Shown piece after piece: positions 11,810 through 24,900 of a stretch of DNA of 64,000 nt; within the stretch, counting starts at the first letter, position 1, and every line of letters starts with the position of its first letter. The stretch is from Cannabis sativa (Eukaryota > Streptophyta > Magnoliopsida > Rosales > Cannabaceae), in assembly GCF_029168945.1 (NCBI RefSeq), contig NC_083605.1, positions 34,051,280 through 34,115,279 on the forward strand, read 5' to 3'. The notes beneath the pieces are model-generated. The model ran no database searches. It was given only the letters and a program-made list of their open reading frames with translations, and was not told the origin of the DNA. The position numbers and the translations under genes were made by a program.

Positions 11810-12135
11810 CAAAAACAACAAAAATACATTTTCACGGAATTTTAAACATTTTTACGATTTTTTTGATTTTATTTACATAAAATACGGTCTTTTTATTTTG
11901 AAATTTTGTTCATGCTGTTAATTTTTTATTATCTGTATGTTATTCTTTGTTGTTATTTTGATGTTATTTTGATGTTACTTTTATGTTGTTTTCTTGTTGA
12001 TTTTATGTTCTTTTCGTGTTATTTTTTAAAAAAAACTGTAAAAATGTAAAAAAACATTATTTGAACGTAAAAATGTAAATATTTTACAAAAAAAATAGTG
12101 TCTTATGTAATTATTCCTATAAAATTTGAAATTAA
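11810..12135. repeat. AT-rich dispersed repeat with GATGTTATTTT array
   Basis: It contains short repeats of TTATTTTGATG/TTATGTTGTTTT around 11935-12020, bordered by CATTTTTACG and GTAAAAATGTAAA blocks. A reverse-orientation relative appears near 34950-35200 (TTTTTACATTTTTACATTT, then ACATAAAA-type repeats). Class unknown, no gene. Confidence 0.4.
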
Positions 12136-12203
12136 TATTTTCTAAATTGAAAAATAGCACCTATCATAATCATTCAGTATTATACACAGAATAATTTGTT
12201 TCT

Positions 12204-12250
12204 ACATATAGTGTGATTTTTTTTTTTTTTTGCTAAACATATAGTATGAT
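12204..12250 (-). repeat. Short A-tailed insertion (minus orientation) with direct repeats
   Basis: ACATATAGTGTGAT (12204-12217) recurs as ACATATAGTATGAT (12237-12250), 13 of 14. Between them are fourteen T then GCTAA; on the minus strand this is TTAGC plus an A-tail. Same design as the other six A-tailed inserts in this window. Confidence 0.55.
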
Positions 12251-13090
12251 GTTTTTTTAATTGTAAAATTTGATCTTAATAATCTTTTTTTAGTAATTTC
12301 TATGTAAAGTGTTAAATTAAGTAACGATTAGTTTTACTGTTATTATTTGATGAATCTTATAACAAATTGAAAGACGAGAATTTTTGTTGACGCTCTCATT
12401 CTTACCGTTATTTTCGGTAGTATCTTATAAACTAAAAGACAAGAATATTCTCATTCCCGCCCCTAATCGTACCGTTATTGACGGTTAACTTTCTTAAAAT
12501 AGAATTATTTCCCCTCCTTCTTTCTTAGCAAGAAAATTTTATCACTTGTCTCAAATTTTGTATTTTTTTCCATCATACTTACTATTGTCATCACTAATAG
12601 ATAAAAAAAAAAAGTTGAATTCATCTAGTAATAAAAACTCAATATTTTCACAAACAAATTTTGTCAATGAATGAAAATTGACATTCTTTTTCTTACTAAG
12701 TAAAAACACTTCATTCCTTGATTATATGGAGTGTTAGTACATTACAAGTTCTCACAATGGAAACCTCTGAATGTGATGGTCAGCAATTTTCTCTTCCTTA
12801 ATGCATCATCCTCAATGAAAATTGACATTTCAATGATCTATTTATTACACCTAAGACAAAAATAAATAATTTATCCTCTATTACTTACTATCACCTCAAA
12901 CTATTATCCCCACTTCTAATCGAATAGATTATTATTATTTTTTATAAAAAAAACAAAAAATAAAAAAGAATCCTATTCGAAAATCGAAATGTCCTATAAT
13001 AAAAGGTCATTTTGGTAATTATGAAGAAATATTTTTGGTATGTAGTTTATATTATATTATATTATATCTGACACAACTTAAAAAGGCAAA
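12251..13090. other. AT-rich gene-free spacer upstream of NRPD1
   Basis: No gene seen. It holds a short TTATAT repeat at about 13045-13068 just upstream of the inferred promoter region. Confidence 0.5.
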
Positions 13091-13322
13091 GCTTTATCGA
13101 CCTCGGTCTTATTCCGGTTCTTAGAAATCAGTGTTTGTCTTTCACTTTAAGCTCGAAAGACCGGCGGCGTTAAACTAGTTTGTTTGTGTTTCTCTCTGAC
13201 TCTGTTACCGACTCATCTAAACGACACCGTTATCGATGTCGTTTCATTCACTTACCGAAACTTAACTCTAAAACGACAATAATCAAGACTCTGGTCTTCG
13301 ATATAAGTATACATTAAAGAAA
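13091..13322 (+). promoter_or_regulatory. Inferred NRPD1 promoter / transcription start region
   Basis: GC content rises here and CG-containing motifs cluster. A perfect 8-bp inverted repeat AAACGACA...TGTCGTTT lies at 13219-13244, with a further AAAACGACA at about 13271 and GGCGGCGTTAAAC at about 13163. AACGACG/CGTCGTT-type boxes are common near plant transcription starts. A GATATAAGTA (about 13299) could act as a TATA-like box. The exact start is not determinable from sequence alone. Confidence 0.45.
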
Positions 13323-13436
13323 CGAGAGAGAGAGAGAGAGAGAGAGAGATAGGTGGGTTATCTCTCACTGTTTCACTTGATAACTCTACAAGATTCTGTT
13401 GAAAAAGTTCTTTCTTTTCTCCTCCATCAAACAAAA
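13300..13436 (+). other. NRPD1: Inferred 5' noncoding exon of NRPD1
   Basis: A donor-like AAAA|GTGAGT at 13437 could splice to TTGCTGCAG| at 14238, two bases before the start codon at 14241. This gives a leader intron of about 0.8 kb. The exon's left end is a guess. The leader intron carries (CT)15 at 13831-13860 and an (ATT)n tract at about 14169-14196. Confidence 0.5.
13324..13349 (+). repeat. (GA)13 microsatellite in the 5' leader
   Basis: Thirteen GA units, probably within the noncoding first exon of NRPD1. GA/CT tracts are frequent in plant 5' leaders. Confidence 0.85.
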
Positions 13437-13825
13437 GTGAGTGTTTTCTTTTGGTTGGATTTGGGGGCATTTATGTATGATTGTGTTACGGATGATTAAT
13501 GTTCTGTTGTTTTGTTTATCTGGGTCAGTTTTAACTTTTGTATTTGAGTACTGGTTTGATCGTTCTTTTTTTTTTTTGTGGGTGTTTTTCTGTGCTATGC
13601 GTTTGGGGTTGATGGGTTTTTGACATTGAAGGCTTTTGTAATGTGCATGGAGGTTTGTGTTTTGGTTTCTCTCTGCATGTTCACGATTGATCATTGGCTT
13701 TTCTGAGTGAAAAATTAGAGTTTTGTACAATGTGGTTGCAACTTTTGTGTTCTTGTTGGTTTTTCACTAATATCTGTACTATAATTGTTGGGTCTCAAAG
13801 GCAATATGATTGTTGGCTGGTTATT

Positions 13826-13864
<39 letters not shown>

Positions 13865-14240
13865 TAATTTTAGCCCATCGGTTTATGTAAGATAATAGTC
13901 AGTGTACTTGTTTGGTTGATTGGTTTGAATAGTTATGGGTTTGTTAGCTTTTGAAAAGTTGCCCTGCAACTCTATTAAAAAGTAAAGAAATTAGACATGT
14001 GATGTTAAACTTTTGCTATGTGGTTGAGAGTGTTTGTTCTTTTGATAATTACTGCAACAAGGAGAGGGGTTGGTTTTCTGGGTTGGCCTTGATTTTGCAG
14101 GTTATAGTGCTTTTACTATTGCTTCTACTAAGTTCTTTCAAACGGGTTATTATTGCTTTAGTGCCTAGATTATTATTATTATTATTATTATTAATATTTT
14201 GGCTAATTTAAAGTAGGTGGCTTGATATTTTGCTGCAGGT

Positions 14241-17200
14241 ATGAGGTCATCTGGCCTCATGGGGAAGGAGTTGCATGAAGATGAAGAAGTGCCTTGTGGT
14301 ATCCTAACTGCCATAACTTTTACTGTTTCAACTCGTGAAGTTACAGTAAGAACTTTTATACCTATTGTTTATTGGTCTATTTGCTGTTTGCATATGATAT
14401 TTGGACTAATATATTCATATGAAGCTACTGAATATGAGTGTGTGTGAAGGGAATATAGGTTTTTCTTACAAACATGTCTATTGATCAAGTCAATTGGTTG
14501 TTAGAGAAACTAGCTAGTAGAAGTTGGGTTTGAGTGTTTTGGTAATTAAAGTTCGATTTTTGCAACTTTTGTAAAACACAGTTTTGAGTTTGCGACAAAG
14601 TGTAGTGTTTGTACCTAGTAAATATAGAGTTTGGATGTGTTTTCGTGCATTGATACATACATACAAAAAAAAAAAACTTGCTTCTTTGCTTACATTTTGT
14701 GTCATTATCATTATGCTGTTGTTGGTATTATTATTTGTTCAATTTTGGATGTATCAATTCTCCGACAAAAATGAAGAACACACCATTTGGAATTTCGCCT
14801 TCTTGATACATTAGCTTCTTCTCAAAATATATCATTTGTTTTAGTTCTTAGCTTTGTTGTTTCTTAAAATGCCTCCTTAATATCGTATCCTTTTGCTATT
14901 TATATCTTATTTATACATTTTGATGCTGTGCATATTAATACATGCAAGATTATTAGCTCAAAACTGTACATTGAGTGGCTTTGTACTTAGTAGTTCGAAA
15001 GCACCAAAATTCAACTTTTTGTAGATTAAACTTCATGGTATTTTAATTCTTTTACAGGAAAAGATATCTGAGATATCGATTGAGAATGTCAACGAGGTTA
15101 CCGATTCGAGAATGGGACTCCCAAATCTATCTCTTGAATGCACCACATGTGGTGCTCAAAATATAAGGCGCCGCGAAGGTGTTCCCTATCAAGAAAATAA
15201 GAGCTGTGAAGGTGAGAGTGGACATGTTACATCAAAGTCATGGCTCATAATTAGATAATAAGATCGTTTAGTCTTGCTGTAATTGGAGATTGCTCTAAGA
15301 TGCCTTTTGTTTTCCAGGTCATTTTGGCCATATCAAGTTTCCTTTCACAATACTACAACCATATTTTCTATCAGAAGTTGCAGAGATACTAAACAATGTT
15401 TGTCCGTCATGTAAAAGAATCAAGCCATCTCAACGAGTCAAGGTCAGGTATCACATTCCTTATGCTTGATGTGCCAAGGTTAATTAGTGAGAACTAATTG
15501 AAGTGTTGCACATGTATGTTATATATTTTATATTTTTGTAAATTTCTTTTGAAATAAAGCTTTTCTATTCATGTAAAATAATGATTGAACTATACTTTTC
15601 TTGGCTTTCGAAATTTTGGAAGAAAATACTAATATATCAACATTATTGCTTGACTAAAAACATATTAGATGAGTACTAATGTAACGCTATATAGTTTATA
15701 TTATAGAAATATACTTGAGATTCTATAATCACACTCACTTTCATTAACATATGGAACCTTTTGACTCAAAGTAGGTTTTATTTTTTCCTTAATGGACAAC
15801 ATGATTTTATGATCAAAGATGGAAATATAATGTTAACATGTCTGGGTAACTAGTCTGACGATAAATGCATCTTTAGAAAGAGAAAAAAATCCTTCTAGTT
15901 TTATTTTAAAATGATGCTAATAAAATGTGACATTAAAAAGCTTGATTTATTTTCTTGTTTTTTTTTACTCCTTTTTTAATATATGTTAATGCATATGCCA
16001 GGGTGCCAACTCTGTAAATGATGATCATCAGCCTACGGGTTGCAAATATTGTACTGTAAGTTTGTTCGGTCTTTTATTCTAATTTCCCTTTTTTTTATGC
16101 AGTATTGTAATTTGAAATACCTTTGTACTAAATAAACAGAGAAGTTCCGAAGGGAGGTATCATCCAATGAAATTCAAAGTTTCTTCAACTGATCTTTTTA
16201 GAAGAAGTGCGATTATAGTAGAGGTTGTAAATGAAAACAATGCAAAATTCCAAAAGAAACTAAGAGAGATGCCAGATGATTATTGGAATTTTTTGATACC
16301 TGATGAACAAGTAGATGAAAGTAGCAATAAATCACACCGAAGAGTTTTGTCACATGCGCAGGTTGGTAGTATTTGGGTACTCTTACTCTGTTTTAAACTG
16401 CATTCTTAGAGAAGTGCAGTTTTGTTTAGTCGGTTTTAATAAAAATATTAGCCTTTTCTTATCTTTTTTTTTTAATTTACTATGCTTGTAGGTCTATCAT
16501 TTGCTGAAGGATGTCGATCCTACATTCATAAAAAAGTTTGTTCCAAGGCTAGATTCACTCTTTTTGAACAGTTTCCTTGTAACACCAAATTGTCATCGCG
16601 TGACTGAATTTACACATGCATTTTCCAATGGGCAGCGATTGACTTTTGTAAGAATTATTTCCCCATTTGTGTTTTGGTTGATTTGGTTAGTAGATCACCT
16701 ACTCATTTTTGTTCCTTCTCTCTTATGTCCTTGCATGTACCTTGGTTGTAGGATGAACGGACCAGAACATACCGTAAATTGGTTGATTTCAGAGGAGTGG
16801 CAAATGAGTTGGCTGCTCGTGTTTTGGATTGCATGAAAATTGCTAAGGCAAGTTAGCTAGCTTTATTTCCTTAGTTGTGCAAGTCGTTGTGAAGTAATGC
16901 TTCTTTTTAAGTTCTAAGGCATGCCTTTATGAAAATTTCTAAAGTGATTATGCATTTTACTTGCAGTTAAACTCTGACAACTCTTTGAGTAAAGATGTGG
17001 TTCTTGCTCAGCAAAAGATTAAAGACTCTCCTTCAAAAACATCGGGTTTGAGATGGGTCAAAGATGTTGTTTTGGGGAAACGCAGCGATCATTGTTTTCG
17101 CATGGTTGTTGTTGGTGATCCAAATATCAAACTTAATGAAATCGGCATACCTTCTAATGTTGCTGACAAAATGTACATTTCTGAGAATTTGAATAGATGG

Positions 17201-18880
17201 AACTTAGAAAGATCAGATGCGTGTTGGAATGTATGTTTTATAGAGAAAGGAGGGATCCGCGTTCGTAGGAATGGCCATCTTGTGAAGGTACGCCCTATGG
17301 ATGAATTACGGATAGGAGACACTATATACAGGCCTCTACGTGATGGAGATATTGTGTTGATTAACAGGCCTCCATCCATTCATCAACACTCCCTCATAGC
17401 TTTATCAACCAAGGTCCTTCCAACAAACTCAGTTTTATCGCTAAATCCACTTTGTTGTTCTCCCTTTCGTGGTGATTTTGATGGTGATTGCCTTCATGGC
17501 TATGTTCCACAGTCCGTTGAGACTAAAGTTGAGCTTAAAGAGCTTGTTGGTTTAGATAGACAACTGATCAATGGACAAAGTGGTAAAAACTTGCTTTCCC
17601 TCAATCAAGACAGCTTAGTTGCTGCTCATTTGGTGATGGAAGATGGTGTCTTATTGACTCGTTATCAAATACAACAATTGGAAATGTTTTGTTTGAATCA
17701 CCAATTGTTTCCTGCGATACTCAAAGCTCCTTTACTTAATTGTCCTGTTTGGACGGGAAAACAATTATTTAGTGCAATCTTGCCTTCAGGTTTTGATTAT
17801 TTTTGTGATTCAAATGGTGTGAATATAGCAAATGGGGAGATTATAGCTTCGGAAGGATCTTCATGGTTGCGCGACACAAATAGCAACCTTTTCCAAAACT
17901 TGATAAAATATGCTCCAAGTAAGGTACTCGATACTCTATTTGCTGCCCAGGAAGTTCTGTGTGAGTGGTTGTCGATGAGGGGTCTGAGTGTTTCACTCTT
18001 GGATTTGAACCTCACTTCTGATTTGTACTCAAGAAGAAACTTGATGCACGAAATATTTTATGGCTTACAAGAAGCAGAGCAGACCTGTATGTTTAAACAG
18101 GTGCTGAACTCCTTTCATAAAGCGCTTACAGATTCTGATGAGGAGATTCCTAGATCCACGTCTGTTCAAGTAGAACGTTTGTGTTATGAGAAGCAAACGT
18201 CTGCTGCACTCAGTCAAGTTTCGATAGATGCTTTCAAGCAAGTATTTCGTGACATTCAGAGTCTTGCCTTTAAATATGCAAATAAGGACAATTCCTTGCT
18301 GGCTATGTTTAAAGCTGGAAGCAAAGGGAATTTGCCAAAGTTAGTTCAGCAGAGCATGTGTCTTGGGGTACAACACTCACTTGTGCCATTATCATTTAGT
18401 ATTCCTCACACCCTCTCTTGTAATGGTTGGAATAATCATAAGGAGTCTGGTTTAAGCAAGAATGCTGTTGATGATGGTCCCAAGTATTCTGGGTCTTACA
18501 TCCCGTATGCTGTGGTGGAAAACTCTTTCCTTACTGGCTTGAATCCATTAGAATGTTTTGTTCATTCAATCACAAATCGTGATAGTACGTTTAGTGATAA
18601 CGCTGAACTTCCTGGGACTTTGACCCGAAGGCTTATGTTTTTCATGCGTGATATGCACACTGCATATGATGGAACGGTAAGAACTGGTAGTGGCAATCAG
18701 ATTGTGCAGTTCTCGTACAATACTGACGTAGGTCGCACTTCCTCAACTGTTTGTGATGGCATAGGTGGTAAACCTGTTGGTTCCTTATCTGCTTGTGCCA
18801 TTTCTGAAGCTGCATACAGTGCTTTGGATCAACCTATTAGTCTCCTTGAAACTTCTCCTCTGCTAAATTTAAAGGTGTTG

Positions 18881-18945
<65 letters not shown>

Positions 18946-21900
18946 TTTTATGTTGCATCATTTAATAAATTATGTTTTTTGTTCCAAAAAAGTAATTAAG
19001 ATACCGTATCAAAGTGATCTCTATATGTTTTTGTGCATTTATGGAATATTTGCCTACTTGATAGATGCTTGGTATTGGATTTTCCCACAACAATTCTATA
19101 AATTGTTTTTATCATACAGAATGCTTTGGAGTGTGGCTCAAGAAAAAGCAAAGCTAGTCAAACTATGTCACTATATTTGTCCAAGAAGCTTGGGAGACAG
19201 ATGCATGGTTTTGAGTATGGAGCCTTAGAAATAAAAAATTATTTGCAGAGACTGAAGTTTTCAAGCATTGTTTCTACAGTCATGATAATGTTGGTTTCTA
19301 CCCTCTTATGTTCTTTGCATTTTTGTTCTTTACATGCACATTTACCTTCTTTTGCTCTTCTTATTGCTTTGATTATTTTTACTTTAGCTACACCTCGACG
19401 GCCGGTAGCCAGAGACAATTCAGTCCTTGGGTTTGCCATTTTCATATCAACAAGGTATTACGTTAAGGAACTCAGAAATTCTCTGTTCATATTAATCTTG
19501 GTCTCTGGTATTAATTTATTGTTATCTTTCAGGAAATTTTGAGAAAAAGAAAACTGAATTTGCACACTGTAATCAATAATCTTCGTCAAGGGTGGTATGA
19601 AATCTTAAATAGATCCAAAGACAACCTACCAAATTGTCAGATAAAGAGCAGGTAAACTATTCCTCTTTCTTTATATTTTTCTTTTTTCTTTTTCAGTATA
19701 ATCCTACAATAAAAAAAATTGTCTGTATTTGTTTATTGCTTTTGTGTAGATTTAATTGTGATGCCATTTTTTTTTTTCCTTTTTCTTACCAAGGGTTACC
19801 CTAAATTCTATTCTCTACTTTCTCTTCCTGTCACTTTCTTAACTTGTTTTTCTACTATTCACCAATTTTTCTACATGACTTTTCTATCTTTCTTTCTTTA
19901 CATTATTAAATTGTCATATGTATTAAACACAATAATGTGGGAACACTAGATTTCTCTTGCTTCTTCATTGGTCCTCTCTTCTTCCAATTCCTCCACCTCA
20001 AGCCTTCCTTCACACCTCTGATGAGCTAGTTTCAGTGGCTTATAGGCTTTCCAAATTCTGTTGATTGATTAATAAATGGTATTTCGTATTCTCCTGAAGG
20101 AGTAATGCCAAGTAGTTTCTTCATACATAATAAAGCAGATGGAGCAACTTTGTTGAAGGATAGGTGGTTTCCTGTTTCAAAATAAACAGAAAGATCTTAG
20201 GTGATGTTTGGTTCATTGTAATGGTAATCGTAATGGTAATGAATAGGTTGATTACATTGTTTGCTTTTCCTTTTTAACTTTTGTAATCCATTACAATGTA
20301 ATGCTTATTACATTGAGTATTGTAATGATGATTACATACCAAAACCAATGTAATCCCCATTACAATTACACTCCATTACAAAGAAAAAAAAATATAGTAA
20401 AAAAAGTAAAAGTCTATATTACCCTTTTTTTTTAATATTTTATAATTTTATAATTGTAGCAATAAGGTTATTTTAGTCAATACACATTTTATTCCATTAC
20501 ATTCTCATACCAAACCAAACACAATAATTTTGATTACAATATTCATTCTAATTACAAATCAAACATTGTAATCAATTCCTATTACCATTCTTCTTCCATT
20601 ACATTACCATTACTATTAGCATTACCATTACATTACATCAAACCAAACACCACCTTAGAGTTTAAACTATTTTCTGCTATTCTCTATTGGTTTTGCTTTC
20701 TTCAAAACTTATACTTTCAAGTCCACTTTGTTTAACATAACATGATGCTCAAATTATTGATTTCGAACTTTCATAATTTGCATGCTCATATCAAAGGCAC
20801 CATTGTGCCATGTGCACATATTCTTACGTTCCTGATTGTAGTCATCTGTTTTATATCAGTGGTTGTTCTACTATGGATAAAGAAAAGGATTCATATTGCA
20901 TTGTTGTGAGAGCTGAAAATTTCCAGAATTCTTACATAGAGTTGGAAAAGGTTCAGGAAAAAGTGTTGCCTGCCATGCTGGAGATAGTTGTAAAAGGTTT
21001 GTGGTGGTGAACTAATGCTTTGTTGACATTTGTTTTATGGGGATTTCGTAAAGATGGTATCTTCCGAGTCTTTTTTGAAGAATCTTTTAAACATCGCATG
21101 TGATTTTTTTTCCTCATTTTATAGTTATATTAGGGTGACATTGAGAAAAGAATCATGGTAATATGCCCCAAGACTGGAATGTGACGTAAGAGGTTTTTGC
21201 AAGAAATTGGTTATTGGGATCTTGAATTAGTAGAAGTTAGTATTACCCCTTATCACCACGAGTCTAGCTCAAGTGGTTTTGTGTGTAAGAGGTCTGCGGT
21301 TTAAACCCTTGTTTGAGATGGTTACTCATTACCCTTTTGTTGCCAATTGATTCTTTAGGCTTCCAAGAAATTAAAAGCATAGACATTCTATGGAATGATC
21401 GGTCTAGTTCTCCTGGAGAACTCTACCTCAGAGTGTCTATGACACGTGTTTGTAAAAGAAGACTTTGGGGTACACTCATGGATCATTGTCTCAAAATCAT
21501 GGATTTAATTGATTGGTCACGCAGTCATCCAGATAACATGAATGAATTCTGTTCAGTCTATGGAGTAGATGCAGGATGGAAGTATTTTCTCAATGTAAGT
21601 TCACTTGGCTTTATGCTACCTATCCTTTGCCCTCTTCCCACCCCATTTAATTGTTTTTCTTTTTCTTTTGAGATCTCAAGGGGTGGTGGGCATTGGTGCT
21701 GATTTACAAGATTTCTCATGAATTGCTCTCTTTAACAAATATAATCAATATTGGATTTTTCGAGTGCAGAATTTGGAGTCAGCAGTATCTGATGTTGGCA
21801 AGAGCATACTCCCCGAGCATTTACTTATGGTTGCGAACTCTTTATCAACTACAGGATATTTTGTTGGGTTGACTCCTAAAGGCCTCGCTCAGCAGAGGGG

Positions 21901-24900
21901 AAATGCATCTGCTCCGTCACCCTTTACACAAGCCTGCTTTTCTGTTAGTTCTCATTTTTATATTAGTTCAGTTTTCAGCCATTATTTTTAAACATTTCTG
22001 TTTTAGATAAATGCTACAGGAAATGGTATATTCTTATAATTTTCTGGAATATGTTGCAGAATCCTGCTGGTTGCATTATTAAAGCGGCAAAAGCTGAAGT
22101 CACAGATGGACTTAAAGGGAGTCTTGATGCTTTGGCATGGGGAAAGACTCCTCCTTTTGGAACTGGCGGACAGTTTGAGCTTATATACTCGGAGAAGGTA
22201 TAGTCTGACTCTTCGTCTTAGTGTATCCTGCATTTACAACAAAATATTTTATAGCAAACATATTTGTCTGTCATGGATAACAAGGTTTCCGAACATGTCC
22301 AATGCAAAAAGACATGTTTAGCTATTCACACGCAAGTCACTCTTTTCGAATTGTGCTCCAATGCGTACATGCTAATTTTTTATTTTTTTTTTTTAACTTT
22401 AAAACTCAATTTTTATTCACAAATAATCTTAATATGTCAATAGAGTCTCAATGTTGCCATTTATTTTCTATTATAATTTATTTTCATAACATGTAATGAT
22501 ATAATTTGAAATGTTTGTTCTTTTCAATACCATTAGGGACACGAGATTAATAAGCCTGCAGATGTATATGACTTGCTGGGTGCTAGCATTTCTGATAAAG
22601 AAAATGTAATGGAGAAGCCTAACGCAGTGAAAATGTTTGCTCGGCTTTTATCCAAGTTGGGTATATTGAACATAAAAAAATATTTGAATGTGAATGATAT
22701 TTGGAAACTCGAATGCGACCTACAGAGTATCTTAAAAAAGTAAGTTCAGTTCTTCTCCATATAATTTTTGTATGTTTGTTTGCTTTAGTTAAGTTGGTTT
22801 TAGTAACCATCATTAGTAAAGATTGCATATATTCATTGGGTCTAGTGAACTTGTGATGCCTTTTTCAGTAGTCTTAATCTTTGTACCCGGATAGCTGAAA
22901 CGGTCATGCATATGATTTGCTACTGTAGGAAATCAAGCTAGCAATTAGTTGTAAATTTACATTTAATGTATTTTCCATTTACTCTAGTATTACTAGGTGT
23001 TCACATTGTATATATTATATATACCCTTTGTATACACTAAAAGAGATCATCAGAAAATAAAAATCATTTCTCTCATTTTTCTCATTTTTCTACATGGTAT
23101 CAGAGCATGTAAAAGCTCCTCAAAAGAATTTTTTTCATTCCTTCCCATCTTAAAATTAGGGTTCTTAAAATTAGGGTTTGGAGGCTCTATCTTAGAAAAC
23201 TAATTAAAAGGAGTTTTCTATTCTCACCTCCGACCCAAGAAGCTTCTCCCACCTCCGATCGGCCAAACCCAAAAATCCGGCGATCATCCGAGCTGCGCGT
23301 GGGCCCCACGCGCCACCTCCATCCGCGGCGACTATCTCCACGCGCCAGCGCGTGGGCGCGCGTGGCAGCCTCCAACGGCGGTTTTTCCAGCATCGCCTCT
23401 CTCAGGTTTCTCCATCTCTGGCTCTTCTCCAACTCCAGCGACGTTTTTCCAGCGTTGTCTCTCTTTGTTTCTATACTTGTTTGTTTTGTCTTGTTGTCTT
23501 TCTCCATGGCAGAACAAATCATCTCTTTAGTTGCAAGACAGTGCAATACTCATGCACTTCAGGTTATGCAAATCCCTCATGACCCTTGGATTGTGGATTC
23601 TGGTGCTTCTGATCATATGACAGGTGATAGACCACTATTTTCTTTTCTAAGTAAGTGCTCTCATGAAAAGACTGTTCGCATAGCTGATGGTTCGTCTTCT
23701 AGAATTGATGGAATTGGAACTATAACAATCTCTCCAAGTCTTGTCTTACATTCTGTCCTTTACGTTCCAAAGCTTGATTGCAATTTACTTTCTGTAAGCA
23801 AATTGAGTAGTGATCTTAATTGTGAAGTTAAGTTTGCTGCTAAGTTTTGTGTTTTTCAGGATGTGGAATCGGGGAAGATGATTGGCTATGCTGAGTTCAG
23901 TAAGGGCTTGTATCTGCTAAAAATCGACAACCCCATGTTTAACCATGGAAATCGTTGTTGTTTCTCCCAAGGTCAATCTCTTTCTTCAGTAAATCAGTCT
24001 AATAAAATCAGTACTATCATGTTATGGCATCACCGTCTAGGTCATCCAAATTTTGTATATCTTAAACACTTATTCCCATCCCTATTTGTCAATATAAATC
24101 CTCAGTCTCTCAAGTGTGATATTTGTCAATTTTCTAAGCACTCTCGCCACTCTTTCATTCCAAAACCTTATCAACCCTCTCACCCATTCTCACTCATTCA
24201 TGGTGATATATGGGGACCATCCAAAATTCAAAATATCAGTGGAGCACGTTGGTTTTTATTACTAGTTGATGATCACAGCCGCCTAAGTTGGACATTCCTC
24301 ATGAAAGAAAAATCTGAAACAAGTCATATTTTTCAAAATTTCCACAAAATGATCCAAACTCAATTCCAAACAAACATCCAAGTGTTAAAAACCGACAATG
24401 CTCGTGACTTCTTCAATTCTGTACTTGGATCATATTTGCAATCCAATGGGATAGTTCATCAAAGTTCGTGCGTAGACACACCACAACAAAATGGTGTGGC
24501 TGAACGCAAAAATCGTCATTTACTAGAGGTAGCCCGATCTTTACTTTTTTCATCCCATGTTCCAAAAAGATTTTGGGGTGAAGCAGTTCTCACAGCTACC
24601 TATCTCATAAATAGAATGCCATCACGTGTATTAAAATTCAAAACTCCGCTGCAAATCTTCCTAGAAACATATCCCCACTCACATCTTGTGTCTCAAATTC
24701 CCTTACGTGTCTTTGGTTGTGTTGCATTTGTCCATGTTCACTCCTCACATCGTAGCAAACTTGATGCTCGAGCCACGAAATGTATCCTTCTCGGCTATTC
24801 ATCTAATAAAAAAGGATACAAATGCTACTGTCCTGTTTCACAAAAAGTGTTCAACTCCATGGATGTTACTTTCTTTGAGGAACAGTCTTATTATCCCAAA

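Noticed and set aside
13386..14814. Several open frames of 60-114 codons around the NRPD1 leader
   Set aside because: They overlap the leader exon and introns, are low complexity (Phe/Leu- or Lys-rich), and do not resemble proteins.
17089..18015. Antisense open frames opposite NRPD1
   Set aside because: Shadows of the highly conserved sense exon; no independent support.
19126..19542. 138-codon plus-strand open frame
   Set aside because: It crosses two NRPD1 splice junctions in the wrong frame. The correct exons 19120-19289 and 19388-19454 read in other frames and match the family.
23299..23505. Upstream in-frame extension of the copia polyprotein
   Set aside because: This Arg/Ser-rich stretch has no gag features and is more likely leader; the ATG at 23506 has better context.
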